Source of the DNA: Thamnaconus septentrionalis
Lineage: Eukaryota; Chordata; Actinopteri; Tetraodontiformes; Monacanthidae
Length of the DNA: 64,000 nt
NCBI GenBank assembly: GCA_009823395.1
Contig: CM020517.1
Span: 18,822,501 to 18,886,500 of the forward strand
Reading direction: 5' to 3'
Shown: in pieces, positions 26,036 to 54,642 of the stretch
Numbering within the stretch: position 1 is the first letter of the stretch
Layout: every line of letters begins with the position of its first letter
Translations under genes and position numbers: made by a program
The notes under the pieces: generated by a model
What the model was told of the DNA's origin: nothing
Seen by the model: only the letters and a program-made list of their open reading frames with translations
The model's database searches: none

Positions 26036-27340
26036 GATTTATTGACACTTAGATCCACTGTTTAGGTGCATACATGTGAAATACTTATGCCCGTGAGCTC
26101 CAATACATTAAGAATCGCAAAAACATGATGGATTTGACTCTTTGATCGAGTTTGAAAATGATTTGAAACCAGTTATAGACGATGGAAAAATCTCTTCAAT
26201 CAATCGTGTAGATATGACAATGATTGGTTTTTGTTTTGTTTTTTGATTTTACTGTATACACCACTCATTTGAGAAAAATGAAAAACCAAACTCATTCACT
26301 TCAAAACTTAACATTTATCTTTCAGCCATCCAATGTTTTCTGAAATTCATCATTAACTTCAAAACCAATTAGACCTTAACTTAGTTATTGATATTTGCAA
26401 ACTGTAATTGTCTATTTTGTTGTTTAAACTAGTGAGAACACACGATTGGTCATGTTGGGAAGATTGTTGTAAAAATCAACTTCATCCTTATTGGATATTT
26501 TATTCATCTTTGTGCTTCTTTGACTGTCAGAAATGTCACAGGAACCTCCTGATTCAACCGACTCATGATGAAGATGCTACATCTGATGTTTGCTGTAGAT
26601 GTTGTTCTGTCATTAACAGCTGATTTAAAATGTGTTGAATTAAAACGCCTTGTGCAGCCGTGACTGGAGGAAAACCTGTCGACGATGTTTCACCTATACA
26701 TACATACATACATGTATATATATGTGTCTACAATGTGATATATATAATTCAAATATAAAAATACAGACAGACACATAAGTATATGAGGTATATCAATATA
26801 AACACGTAGATATAAATAGATGTTGTGTCTTATACATCAACTATTCTAAAATTGAAATAGGCTTGAATGTTAAGTGGTGGGGTGGTATAGCTGCTGGCAG
26901 CAAAGATGAAGCGATGGCACCAAGACTCCCAGGCCTGCCTCCTCCGGCTCCCAGTGTCGTGGTCATCACCTGCCAGGGACACACAAAGACTGCAGCAGTA
27001 TCGTGCACATAATAGGTAGTTCAGGTGGAGAAGAAAAAGTGAGTGTGAATAATACACTGTTAAATTATTTCACAGTCTAATGCAGTGGGAAAAAATGCTG
27101 CATATTTCTGCGATTAATTGGAAAAGAAAATATTATTCCTGTTTAGGTTGTCCAACACTGATCAGTGCCGATCTCAGTGTTTCTCAACTGGAGGGTTGCG
27201 AGCCAAAAGTGGGCTGCGGCCTCGTGGGCAGTAAAATAAAAGGGATTTCAAAATATGTACAGTCGGTTCATGGAGAAAATGTTAAGTAATGTTAATTTAA
27301 TTGAATTTAATTTAATTTTTATATATTAGAGTAGTAGTCA
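26036..27340. other. Intergenic, TRIM-like 3' flank
   Basis: A candidate ATTAAA poly(A) signal for the TRIM-like gene lies at about 26640. At 27178-27240 is TTTCTCAACTGGAGGGTTGCGA, related to TTTCTCAACTGGTGGGTTGCGA at about 31610 in dicer1, a dispersed element remnant. No further gene is seen. Confidence 0.4.
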
Positions 27341-27548
27341 ATCAGAACCAATAGGTGGCGGCAGCGCAACATCGTGGAAGCAAACCGCAATGTGCTGCTG
27401 ACACCCACGAAGAAGAAGAAGAAGAAGAAGAAGAAGAAGACTAGTAGCAGCAGCAGTAGCATTGGACGATTAGCATCGACTTGACTGATGTTGTGGCTGC
27501 TCACCGCTGCATCTACAGTCGCGAGGACCATGAATTAAAGTACATTAG
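27341..27548 (+). promoter_or_regulatory. Candidate dicer1 promoter and 5' UTR exon
   Basis: A CCAAT motif (ACCAATAGGTGGCGGCAGCG) at about 27347 is followed by a GC-richer block with a (GAA)n run (27410-27440) and ends at a good donor, TTAG|GTGAGA, after 27548. The dicer1 start-codon exon has an acceptor upstream of its ATG, so a non-coding first exon must exist upstream. This is the best candidate by position only. Confidence 0.3.
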
Positions 27549-27617
27549 GTGAGATACTAATTCAACACAATGTGTTTGATGTTGGCACCGCAGTGATATA
27601 GGGCTGGAGTTGAGCAG

Positions 27618-27619
27618 CT

Positions 27620-27665
<46 letters not shown>

Positions 27666-27672
27666 CTGCTGC
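27618..27672. repeat. (CAG)n and adjoining (CTG)n runs
   Basis: A CAG run of about 45 bp is followed by TAGTAG and a short CTG run, so part of the block is self-complementary. A (GTTGT)n run follows at about 27932-27965. Confidence 0.85.
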
Positions 27673-29254
27673 TGCTGCTAGCTGTTTGCGTGGTGGCGGC
27701 TGCATTTGCGGATTCAGTCGCAGTTTTGACGGTTAATAAAAGGTCCAGTCTGATTTCCGGTTGAGCGCCATGAATGACTGACATGTTGCTGGAGCAGCGG
27801 CAGCAGAGTAACACGTGTGTGGCCGCTACCGACCATCACATCCAGCAGCGAGTGTTTCCTCCCAACTATCACACTGTGGTTCGCCATTGTAGCCCCTGAT
27901 GCCCCGCGATGCTGTCGTCTCCCTTTTGCTGCTGTGTTGTGTTGTGTTGTGTTGTGTTGTGTTGTGAGAAGCTTCACAGTAAGTCCCGTCGATACAGGAG
28001 AGGTCGAGCTGGAAACTCCGTCATGCTCGCAGGTTATTGAACATTTCTAATCGCCAGACTGACAGCCGTCAGTCTGTGAATGCGTCTCTGCTCACGTCAT
28101 GGTTCAACCCATCACTGCTGAATCCGCTGTGTTGCTTTTGGACAGTGGGCGAAATATATCGGGGGTCCACCCTCCCCCAAATTAACCCAAGGGTCCCTCG
28201 CTAGATATAAATTATTATCACTAATGGTCACTAAATGCCTTTAAGAACAACCTGAATAATATTCAATTTTTATAAATATTATTCACAATTTTTTTTGGAG
28301 TGTGTGACTGTCATGGCTTGTACCAATGAAATATTGTCAGGTTATAGGCCTCTAGAAACATTTAAATTATTGCTATTGAGTGACAATGGTCCTCACAACA
28401 TGTCGCAGTATTTTGTTCTCAATGTGTTCGTCCTGGGCCGTGTTGTTGAAAAGACTTGGTGTAATGCTGCGTAATGCTGAATAGGTAGGAGGGACAGCAT
28501 TGACCACACCTGGGACAGGTGGGAGGTGGAACATTGGTTTAATGTACAAGTGAACAACAACACCGGATACGTATACAAGCCTTGTATTTGTATGTGTATG
28601 TGTGTGTATAACCATGCATCTCTGTGTAATATGGATCCTCTCGTGGTAATAACTGTGGTTATGGCACAGTGTGCAACATTGGTTTGAAGGACAACTGGTC
28701 AATTATAAACCTCAGTATTGTCTTTAACAGCGAGTATTTGCAAAGCGGCAGTCGTCCTCCAAAATACGGATGGCGACCCCTAGAGGAGCAGATTGACCTC
28801 TACTCTGCTGGTTGTTGCACTGTGGTGCTACTGAGTCATGCTGAGGATCCTGTTTTCTATCTTCAGGTTGGTCTCAGTGAGGGAGAGCATCAGACGTTCA
28901 GCTACTTTATTATGAAGCCTAGACTGACTTGTGCCTCCAGACTCTCGCTTCTTCTGACCTGTGAGTATTTGTTTGATCATGGTGGCTGTTCTCTGAACAA
29001 TATTCTCACTGTCTGAGTGTAATTGTAATAAAAAAAAAAAATTGTAAGAAAACTGTATGAATTTGGAAGCATAAGCATTTAATAACAAATTTACAAGTTA
29101 AACTGTATAATATGTATATTGAAGTGCTTATGTCCCAGCAATAACTAGTAATGCTTGGTAAGACATGAGGATGCAAAATATTAATTGATTCAATAATCAG
29201 TAATCAATTGGCATCATCAATTCATTCTTGATTAGTTGATCGCTGAATTCAAAA

Positions 29255-29650
29255 ATGATACCTGTTGCTGGTATTGGTGTTGAGTATCGGTGTTGTGGTA
29301 TTGGCACGTATTTTCTGAGTACGAGTAGAAAACTCAACCCTGGTATCTGTACTGATACTGGTATCGGTATTGGTGTTGTGATATTGATGCATTTTTTTCT
29401 GTGTATGAGTAGAGTACTTAACTCTGGTATCGGTGCCGATACCCGATACTGGTATTGGTATTGGGTATTGGTGTTGTGGTATCGGCAAATATTTTACAAG
29501 TATGAGTAGAGTACTCAACCCTGGTATCAGTACCCGATACTGGTATCAGTGTCATGGTATCGGCACATATTTTGCTAGTACAAATAGAGTACTCAACCCC
29601 AGTATTGGTACCGATACCCGATAGTGGTACCGATACTGGTACATCCCTAG
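29255..29650. repeat. Minisatellite of GGTATCGGTATTGG / GAGTAGAGTACTCAACCC units
   Basis: About 80-90 bp units, repeated four to five times, alternate GGTATYGGTRYYGATACC-type (partly palindromic) sequence with TATTTT..GAGTAGAGTACTCAACCCTGG. A diverged single copy in reverse orientation lies at about 55370-55450. Confidence 0.8.
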
Positions 29651-29687
29651 TTCAGGGTAAAATCTGCTTCTTCCTCTTCCAACCCAG

Positions 29688-29772
29688 TGAACCTGTGAAC
29701 AGAGACCAAGAGATGAGTTAGAGTGGTCCGTCGGAGCAACAGCGCCACCCTCAGCCTCACCTGTACTGAACC
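29688..29772 (+). other. dicer1 5' UTR part of the start-codon exon
   Basis: A strong acceptor (CTTCTTCCTCTTCCAACCCAG ending at 29687, split here as a pyrimidine tract plus CAG) precedes 85 untranslated bases. The ATG at 29773 sits in a good context (ACCATGG) and begins [15 protein letters not shown], the conserved vertebrate Dicer N-terminus without the human 10-residue leader. Confidence 0.7.
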
Positions 29773-45503
<15,731 letters not shown>

Positions 45504-48303
45504 GAGAAGTGAGGAAGAAGCAGCATTAGTTTCCCCTCTGAACCTTCTCCTCCTCTTCCTCCTCCACTGGCCTCGTGGAGTCCACAGCTACAGCAGAAAC
45601 TGACGAGGACTGACTTTTTATTTTTATTTTATTTTTTTGTTTTCTAATTTTTGCGCAAACACAATCTTTTCCTCTTTAAATTCATGTCATTAACGTTTAG
45701 CAGCAGAGTTGATATTTTCTTTCTCTTTTAAAGGTCACGACCTCTCACTGGTCCTCTTCATCCTCCTCCTCTTCCATCCTTTTTTTTTTTTTTTTTTACG
45801 TAGCATCAGAGAATCTCACACAATATTTAGGTGTATAAATGAGCGACTGAGGTGATTCCTATTTCTTCAGCCTTTCAGAGAATGGAGGCTCAGCTCGGTT
45901 TCCCGCCAGACGGACGGAAGCCCCACATTCCCTGTTACTGTATTAAAAAGTAGTTTTTAAATCACACTTGAGTTTGCATGTTTTTGTAGCTTAATGCATC
46001 AAAGCATAAGGAGCGGGCGGCATCTATCAATCGTATCAATGGAAGGATATTATCTCTATGAAGTGCGTGACATTGTATCGACGTGGCATTAGCGTCATCC
46101 TTTGCTTTTCCTGTCCTCGATTTCCTTTTTTTTTTTTTTTCTTCTTCACCATGGCCGCACTAATTATCGTCTTTCCTTGGATGAAATCATCTTGCGGTTT
46201 TGAGAAGGACTTCGCAACAACTTGAATATGCTGCAGATTTTTTTTTTTTTTTTTTTTCCGATACTTTGTGTGCGAGACGCAGAATATTTTTCAAACACTG
46301 TCTTTTTATTACGAAAGCTAAGCCAGGCCAGGAGGTGGCGCCGATGCTTTGAGCACTCAGTGTTTCTCACAGTCAGTATCAACCAAAGCTGAGAGGGTTC
46401 AGTCAATTCCACGGGAGGAGAAACTTTCTCTCCTTCCTTCTCTCCGTTCTCATACATCATCATCCCCCCTTCTTCACTCAAATACCTCAGTTAATTGCAT
46501 GCATTTCTCTTTTTTTTTTTTGTTTTGTTTTTCGTTTGGTGCTATTGTTTCTGTATTAAGCTTGAATTTCTCATCTTTTTTTGCACTGTAACTTGTAATA
46601 CCTCCTTATTTGACCTGTTTTGTTTTATTTTTAGAAGTGTTGCTGTTGGTTCTTTTTCTTTCCTTCGTCAGGACCGTCGTCGTTCTCGTTGTTTTTTCTC
46701 CCCCACTATCTCTGGAGGATGGAAGTGAACTTTGCAGACTGGTTGGGTTCATGGTGCAGACGGAGGTTCTAACAGGCTGTTAACTCCGTCAACACGACGG
46801 TGGCTTGCGCATTTTTTTTTAAATTGCTACAAAACAACAACAACAACAACAACAACAACAGAGCCACTGGGCTGAAAGAATGTTTGCTAATTCTTGGAGA
46901 AGCCAGCAGGTTGCACTCTTCCACCAGGTCTTCCACCAGGTCTTCCACCAGGTCTTCCACCAGGTCTTACTGAACACCATCTGAACCCACTGCCTGAGTC
47001 CCAGGTGTTCACAGCGTTGACTTCACTGTGTCACATTCCACTTTTAACCACTTTCTATTGATAGTATTAATAAAAAAAGATGAAGACGTTCAGTCGGCGA
47101 TCATTGTGAAAATAAGTCGGTGTGTTGATGGGCAGAATTCACTCTGCAGTGACTTCCTCTGCAGTCGTTGGCTCTGACTTTCAACAGGACAATGTTAGTT
47201 GTTGACGGGTGATTTTCACCTGTAGCAGCTGATGGTCTGTATCGTTGCACACTTGTGTCTGTGCACCTGCTCATCATGTCCACCCACAACCTGTGAGTTG
47301 TTGACGACTCGACTTCAAAATCTGAAACCAAATCCATCTCAGAAGCTAATTGATGAATTCGCAGTGCAAGAAGTCCAATGACCTTTGTGTTGTTTCAAGA
47401 GCAGCACTGTGGAACTTCTCACTAGATTTCTTTCTGCCTCTTTTAAACGGATGTAGTAGTAAGTGATGAAGACCTCAGCTGTCGAGATGCTTCCTTTCCA
47501 GTCAGTGGTAGAACCAGATGGCCACTGGTGGTGGAGGTGGAGGTGGAGGTGGTGTAAGAGCCAAGCACCTGTTCAAGATCTCTCTAATGTCCCTCATATC
47601 TACTGCAGAAGAACCACACTGGCCAGAGTTTCCTGCTCGGCCAATCAAAGTCCAGCGATCCCTCGTTTCCTTTCTCCTCACTGGCTGAGCTCAAGTTCTC
47701 TCCATCAACTCCAGCAAAAAGCAAAGTTCCAAACAACAACCAGAGCAAATCTCAGAATATGATTGGCAGCCGTGACGGACAATGTTTAAAAATCCTCATT
47801 ATGAGCTTGTTGCTGATTGGAGGAGTGCAATCTGTGGTTTCTTCTCAAGCGAGCAGGCGTCTGATCCCTTCACCCACGGGCTTTACATCTTCTCGTTTCT
47901 TTGGTTTTCTTTTCCTCTTTTTATCGCTCAGATGTTAGATTTGCTTCCGCGCGATCGACCTTTGACCTGTTGTGTTCACTTCCGCTCTGAAACATCACCT
48001 TTCCTCCTCCTCGGTCTCCACCGGGGAGGCTGGAGGAGTGACGGAGAGGCGCTAAAATCAAAATATTGTTGAGATCTCTTCTCTGCCGTGTGCCATCCTC
48101 ACTCTGCTACTGTGTGGCCCTCAAAGTTGCTCAGAAATGACAGTCATGTTGTTGTTTAGTCCTCAGTGGCGTCGATGTGGAGCAGCCCTGAACGCCTCAC
48201 TGCTGCTGCTGCTGGTGGAGGTGATGGTGGTGGTGGGCTGATGAAAAAGGTGGAGCTCCTCTTTTATTCAACGCTGTCAATGGCTTTTTTTTCTCGTTTT
48301 CTC

Positions 48304-48339
<36 letters not shown>

Positions 48340-49143
48340 TCTTTTTTTTTTTTTCTTTTTGTACATGTAGCACAATTGAGCATTGCACTTGGGCACCATA
48401 ATTTACCTCATGTCAGAGTGTGAAAGGGAGCGACGGATGTCGGAGGGGAAAGTGTTTCTGGGACTCGTGTTTGTGCTTCTCGCTGCTGTTTCCAGTGTTC
48501 AAAGCTTTTTAAAAGGCAGTGAAAGGAGTTGGAAAGGTTTAAGGTGTCGTTGCAAAGTCGTTATCCAACAGCCGTCGTTGAATTTGAAGCATTTGGGCCA
48601 AAAACATTGCGTCGGCGTCGAGGCCTTTTGTTGGGGAGCTTGGAGGAAAAAAAAAAAAAATCCTTCTCAAAGGTCCTTCAGTGCAAATCAGATCCTAGCG
48701 ATCAGTTCATCAATGAGCTTCAGCATCCATCGGCCCTGATTGGTCGTTAGAATGTGGATCCGCTCAGTATTCTGGGAGCCGTTTTCCCTTTTCTTTGAAT
48801 AAACCTGGAATAATAACAATACTGCTAATGTTCCTTCATCTTCTCCTTCATCTCTCTTGAGTTTGACTGGAATCTTTGCTCTCACTTGTGCTTCAACAGG
48901 TTTTTTTTTTGTCTTGATCCAAACATTTTTTTTTTTTTCTCATGTTGGAATTAAATTGGCAAAGTGACAGTGAAGCATTCTGGGGTTGTTTTTTTTTCTT
49001 CCTCTGAGCTCCATCAAAAGTCGAGACGTTCGACCACCTCGACTCTCGACGGGCCGAACGTGATCAGCAACATCTGACGTCTCGTGAAGTCCACTCGGAT
49101 CAGCGGTGAAGCTAAAACACCAGCAGTGCGTGTGTGCGTTTGA

Positions 49144-49174
<31 letters not shown>

Positions 49175-49415
49175 GAGCTCGACAAATGGAGTGACACGGT
49201 GTTGTCAGTGGTGGGTCATTATGGGCTGTCACACCTGCAGCAGATGTTGAAGGGACTGTGGAAGCAGCAGATGGTTGGAATCCTCACTCATACTGTAATA
49301 CTGTGCTGCAGTGGTTTGCGGTCGGCACCTTATTGGATCACAAATACCTTTTACTCTGTCTCTTTTTAAGTATTTGTAGTCCAGTATATCTCCAATAAAA
49401 AGAATTGTGTGTCAA
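45504..49415 (+). other. dicer1 3' UTR
   Basis: About 3.9 kb of non-coding sequence with T-rich runs (e.g. 48307-48337) ends near AATAAA at 49394-49399; a long 3' UTR is typical of vertebrate Dicer1. Two TACCTCA heptamers (46483-46489, 48404-48410) match the let-7 seed, and TTGCACT at about 48383 matches the miR-130/301 seed. No other gene is supported inside it. Confidence 0.6.
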
Positions 49416-49822
49416 AGGCTTCGGGTTGTGTGCGATGATTTCGGCGTTGAAGGTTTGTGAGTTTCTGAGTTGCACCATCTCACGTGAAGCTACTGGGAAA
49501 TAATTACACAGCCAACGGACATTTCTTGCACTGCATTGAACATTATTTTATCTGTGTGGACACAACTGAGAGGAGACACATGAACACTAGGACAACAGGT
49601 GGCGCTGTAGACTGGTGGGCAGTCTGGGGAGGACACATTTCGCGTCCCTTGGGATGTGACCGTCACTGGGACTTTAACTTTAACCTTTAACCTTGTCAAG
49701 GTCATCTGTGATGACAGACGCACAACACATGGTTGCGCTTTGAAGTCAAGCAACTCCACAATTCCTCCATTTACGGACCACCGACATTCCATCACATCCA
49801 GGACAGCAGGTTGCTGGAATTT

Positions 49823-50242
49823 GAAGAAGAAACAGCGACACCCAGTGGTTACAGTTTAGATTGCAGCGTTTTTCACTCTCCCTCCCTCCCTCTCCTGAGC
49901 TTGCCAGTGAACTACGGTGGCCCTGTGCACCCAAACCTGGACACCTGCTCCACCTTCTTCTTCTTCTTCTTGGTTGGTTTATTTGAGGACGCCCCCTAGT
50001 GTTCAGCCTAAATACCAAACGCTCTGCTGTCAGGCAGCTGGATTGTCCTCACCAGGCTTCCTTAGAAATATGCTGGTGCAAGATGGCAGCTAACTGGGAG
50101 CACTGGGACCCTGCTTGGGGGCGGGGGGCACATGACTGTTATTGTCCTGCCAGCAAACACTTCTATTAATGTATTTATGGGCAGCATGTTAGCTTTAATA
50201 TGGAAATCATATTGGGCCAGATTTCACACACTGGACCTTTGA
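49823..50242. mobile_element. MITE-like dispersed repeat, copy 2
   Basis: Same orientation and internal order as the copy at 20244-20735 (AGAAACAGCGACA, ACTACGGTGGCCCTGTGCACCC, TTC run, GGTGCAAGATGGC), but lacking the left terminus. The right end, TTTCACACACTGGACCTTTGA at about 50221-50241, preserves the inverted terminus better than copy 1. Confidence 0.75.
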
Positions 50243-51532
50243 GTGCCTCTCATAATTCTGCTGTAACTCAAGCAAGTACGATTATGACATGAACGCCGTA
50301 TTATTACTTATTATTACTTATTATTATTAGTATAGGAACAAATAAAACGAATGAAAATAGATACTTTAATGTGGACAATCAGCCGCCATGGCTGACTTCA
50401 ATATGAGAATTTGTATTCGCACGCTGTGAATCAGGTAAACACATAGATATCAAAAATCCAATACAGTTGTGTAGTTAAGCCGGCAGTGAAGTAAATCCAA
50501 CCCCTGCTGTGGCGCATCAGCAGCGTCTTCCAACCCATCACAGCAGCACCAACTCATCTACAATTAGAGTCGCACTCATTTCCCATCATTCAACTCCGGT
50601 TTTGCATAAGAACGCGAGCAGAGTCATATTAAATAAACACTGGCAAACTTCTTCTGAAGTAGTTCAATAGTAATTATAAAACTCTCTGGCCCGTCATGAA
50701 GCACTGGGTCGCACTAAAAGAAAACTACTTTGGATAATAAAAGCGTGTGATTCGGCATCAGGAGTTGGTTTCACCGTCAGCGTTTGTCCAACTGCACTTT
50801 CTGCCTGGTTTGCTCACAGCGACGAGACGAAATGAGTCCAAACCATCAATTCAAACTATATTTCCAAAGAGTCCGGCAGCTTCCCACCTTGCCGCCGTGT
50901 TTTCCGTGGATGTTTTGCATGAATGGGATAGAAAGAAAAAAAAAAATTCCACTATTTTTTTGTGGTTTTCTGGCGCCAAAGCCGCACAATCACTGTGTGG
51001 ATGTGGACCTTCCACAAAATGAGTCCATTGCACTTATTTAGGGAATAATCAACAACAAGTAAATTGACTCTGGTGGTGATGCTGATGTGTTTGGGGGGCT
51101 GCTGTCTAGACGCTCACCCTTCAAGCCAAACACAATCTGTTTCTTTTCTCCCCAGTCTTTCAAATTGTCACATTCTGGTGTGATGAGATGTTAATATTGA
51201 ATGGAGATTTGGGCTCACTGCTGGGGAGCCAGTGGGACATGAGGTGCAACATAATTAATGAAAATATCATTTCTGCACCGCGGGCCCTTATTTCCATGCA
51301 GCATTAGGGCGTCTGCGGCGCTAAATTGTTCCCTGCAGCCTCGCAGCCGCGGAACAAGTGGTGGTTAGGCCTGACACCAGGCCTCTGTCATCTCACCTAA
51401 ATGAAAAATATTCCATCAGTGGGGGAGGGGGGGGGGGGGCAATCACATTGACTTGAAATATGATGTCAGTCTCTGTGAATCACAGCGTATGTGGAAGTAG
51501 GATATTATGTTGGCTGATGAGAAGGAGAGTTT

Positions 51533-51533
<1 letters not shown>
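50243..51533. other. Intergenic, no gene; possible conserved non-coding block
   Basis: No coding pattern. 51170-51420 is non-repetitive and of mixed composition (ACATAATTAATGAAAATATC, CGCCGCGGAACAAG type), unlike the surrounding repeats, and could be regulatory. Confidence 0.25.

Positions 51534-51591
<58 letters not shown>
51534..51591. repeat. (CAG)n microsatellite, ~19 units
   Basis: Pure CAG run in intergenic DNA, giving Ser, Gln or Cys runs in chance frames. Confidence 0.95.
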
Positions 51592-51592
<1 letters not shown>

Positions 51593-52189
51593 GCACCGTG
51601 CTGGAATTGATGGCTTTATTTGTGTGTGCTCGGTGCGCTCGGCTTTCCCTGGGAAAAATATCAATTGCTGCTTGTGATGACGGTGTTTCAGGAGCCGACT
51701 GGGCCGCCGCCGCCGCCAGATTTCACTCCGATTTTGTCGGCAATAATCTGCATCTGGTCGGACGAGTGAACTCGCCGCTGAGGAAACAAAAGAAGATGCA
51801 AAACTCTGCTGCCTCTAGAACTGAAACATTGACCTCATTAGAATCAGTAATTGTTGTTTACTTGTACCAATCCTCTGCTTCTTGGATTCCCCTGATGAAA
51901 TGTTTGATGCGGTTCCTGAAGCGCCTCCTAGTGGGAACAGTGGGAAAAGCCCAGTTGGTTCTGCTTCAACAATATTGTCATGACAAAGTGATGTAGGCAA
52001 TGATGCATTTTTAACACTCGACTGGAGTAAAGTACCTTGGTGACAACATAGGGGGCGACCTTATATGTGTGTACATATCCTGTATGTGTGTGTGTGTACG
52101 TATGCATACGCGTGTCTTTCATATGTTCTAATCATTTATTTACGTCCATGTTTGTATTTGTGAAGTATTTGGCTGTTGGAGTCTCGGTT

Positions 52190-52316
52190 TCTTCCTCGCT
52201 GCTGAGTTTTTCCCTGCCCACTGTCGCCCCCTGCTGCTCTGGAGGCTTCACTTGGCTCTTTGAGATGCCCCCTGGTGGTGATTTACTGCTGCGCTGATAA
52301 AAAGTTGATTGATTGA
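52190..52316 (+). mobile_element. SINE/LINE 3' fragment with TTGATTGA tail
   Basis: GAGTTTTTCCCTGCCCACTGTCGCCCCCTGCTGCTCTGGAGG-type sequence (two pieces) ends GATAAAAAGTTGATTGATTG. A related piece lies at about 61720-61815. I recall this as a common fish retroposon 3' end. Confidence 0.6.
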
Positions 52317-54461
52317 AGTGGAGAAACCTTCAGTCCGACAGTCAACCTGTGATTGATGAGGCTCAGACCGTGGTACCGGTCCAAACACTCGGCGACATTG
52401 ATAGCAGCGGTGCTAAGCCGTAGCATGTGTTCCTGGTGAACGCAGCAGACCGCAGCAGTCTGCGCTAAGCTGTGTTGATTGCTAATCAAGTGCAGCTGCC
52501 ACCATGAAATCAGGAGCTGGTGTGATCGGCCACTTTGAAACGCAGGCTTAATACCCAAACTACCAGAGAGAATTCCCTGGAATCCAGTGGTTGCTAATGA
52601 TAGCCCAGGTCCAGTTGGTGTTGTCCTCCAGCGGCAGTGCAAAGCAGGATGAAGCCCAATATGACACACGGCCATTCTGGAATAAAAACAGAGTCGTGGT
52701 AATAATGACGGTGTTATTATGGTGAGCAGTCCCCTGCTGGAGATCCCACAGTGTTGGCCCATCACTGCCTCAGCATCAGGTTACTTCACTGTCATAGCTC
52801 TGTGGTCTAGACAGCCGGCACTTTGACAAATGGATTTAGACGAGAGAAGAAGAAAAAAAAAAATCAAAGTTCCTCTGCAGGAAATATTTATTTATTAAAG
52901 TGCTTCTTTATGTTTCCATACAAAGACATTTTGTTGGAACGTAAATGTTGCTTCACAAAGCCGATTACATTTTCAGGACACCGGGATTCTTTATTGTTCT
53001 AATTATGGATGCAACGTATATATTTATATTTTCTTTGGCTTTCACAAGCTTCCCACAAGAGCTGGTGGAAGGAAAGCAACTAACATGCTACCAAAAAAAA
53101 TGATTAGTTGATAAAAACCCTCTTCTGTTCTGGCAGTGCATGGAGCAGCAGTGCAGTGAACACACGCAGCAGTTCCTAGGAGCAGAGGAGCCGCAGCACC
53201 ACTGCCAGTAGATCTTCAGAGTCCTTCAAGGCCTCTGCTCGCTCTTCTCTAAAACACTTCAGCAAATGTTCACTGATGTTGGAATGACGTGGATCACATG
53301 GTGTCAGGTGAGGCGACGCTGCAGTGCAGCTGCAGGTCTTCAGTGAAGGTCCTTCAGAAGGACAGCAGCAGTCCTGCAGGTCCACATGAGACAATCGGTG
53401 ATGAAGTCCACACCACAGCACCACCCTCTCAACTCTGGACCACTGGAGCTCCAACACCACCTTCCTCTAATGCTAATACTAATGCTAATACCCCACCTGA
53501 TACCCCCCCCCACCCTGGCCCTGCTGTCTGAGTCTAATGAAGCTCTGCTGTATTTATGGCCAGTCAGAACCTGCTCCACCTCCTCCAGTGGACCTGCTGC
53601 TGCTCTGTGGATCATGCTGCCTACTCATGCACTTTGCAAAAATGAACTGCACAGTGATAATATAAAGGTGGTGGGGGGTGGGGGGATGGAAAGTGTCGTC
53701 AGGGGTCAGCGACGGGCTACTGGGCCGGTTCTGGGCCGGTTCTGGGCCGGTCCCTGCACAAAGCAGCTCCTCTGGTGTCATAAAAGACGTGCACCTAAAC
53801 GCACCACGGCGGTGGAGGAGGTAAGGCAGCGGTTCGACCCGGGCCAGTAATGAGGTGTTGCTGGACCTGCGTCTGGGCTCAAGTTACATCAGCGCCACTG
53901 AGAACTATTTTAAACAGTGTGACGGCTTCATTCACTGTTTTGGTTACTGGAAGCAAAGCGTAGGAAAACAATCTGTAAAGAAAAATAATGATGTAGCCTG
54001 AATGCAGTTTTACCTTCCTTTGGACACTAATAAATGTATATTAATCCCTTTGAAACCAACACTGTACAGGTCTTGCACTGCCAGTCTGATGCAGTGTGTG
54101 TCTCATCGCTCTGTTAGTTCAGAAACTCTGGAATGTGTCAAGAGAAATCACTTTAATGCCTCAAATACCAAAGAACTATTTTTTTTTTTTTTTTTTTTTT
54201 AATCTGTTGGGAAATATATCAGAAACTTCACTTCTTGGAAATATGTTATATGATTCAACAACTCATTTGTAAATGAAATGGTTTTTGCAGCGCTATGATC
54301 AGTGTTATTATTACTGTTGCAGAGACTATTAAATACTTCAGACATGTTGAGTTTTAAAGATAAAGAAATGTGTTGATACGATCATGATTGCAAGACATTT
54401 TAATCGCTTCAGGCTTTACTGGTAAAATGATTGAAAGAAATATTTATTAGACTCATTTTAA

Positions 54462-54500
54462 ATGCACAATGCATTGGGATCAATAAGTACATCTATCTAC

Positions 54501-54540
<40 letters not shown>

Positions 54541-54541
54541 T
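54462..54541 (+). mobile_element. Retroposon tail GGGATCAATAAGTACATC followed by (TATC)n
   Basis: TTGGGATCAATAAGTACATC at about 54474 leads straight into 45-50 bp of TATC repeat, the same tail signature as at 21773, and inverted at 11621 and 59158. Confidence 0.65.
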
Positions 54542-54594
54542 AATTACATTATTCATTGTGATTTTCCAGGGACACTTGAAGACTCATTGTACTG

Positions 54595-54642
54595 AACAGT
54601 GGAAGAAAGAGAGATGGCGCCGTCTCTCTTTCTTCCACTGTT
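54595..54642. repeat. Perfect inverted repeat, 20-bp arms with 8-nt spacer
   Basis: AACAGTGGAAGAAAGAGAGA (54595-54614) and its exact reverse complement (54623-54642) flank TGGCGCCG. The arms are not low-complexity and could extrude as a cruciform or hairpin. Confidence 0.9.

Noticed and set aside
48307..48337. Poly(T) run as a possible poly(A) tail of a reversed retrocopy
   Set aside because: No retrocopied gene sequence adjoins it; it is most simply a T run in the dicer1 3' UTR.
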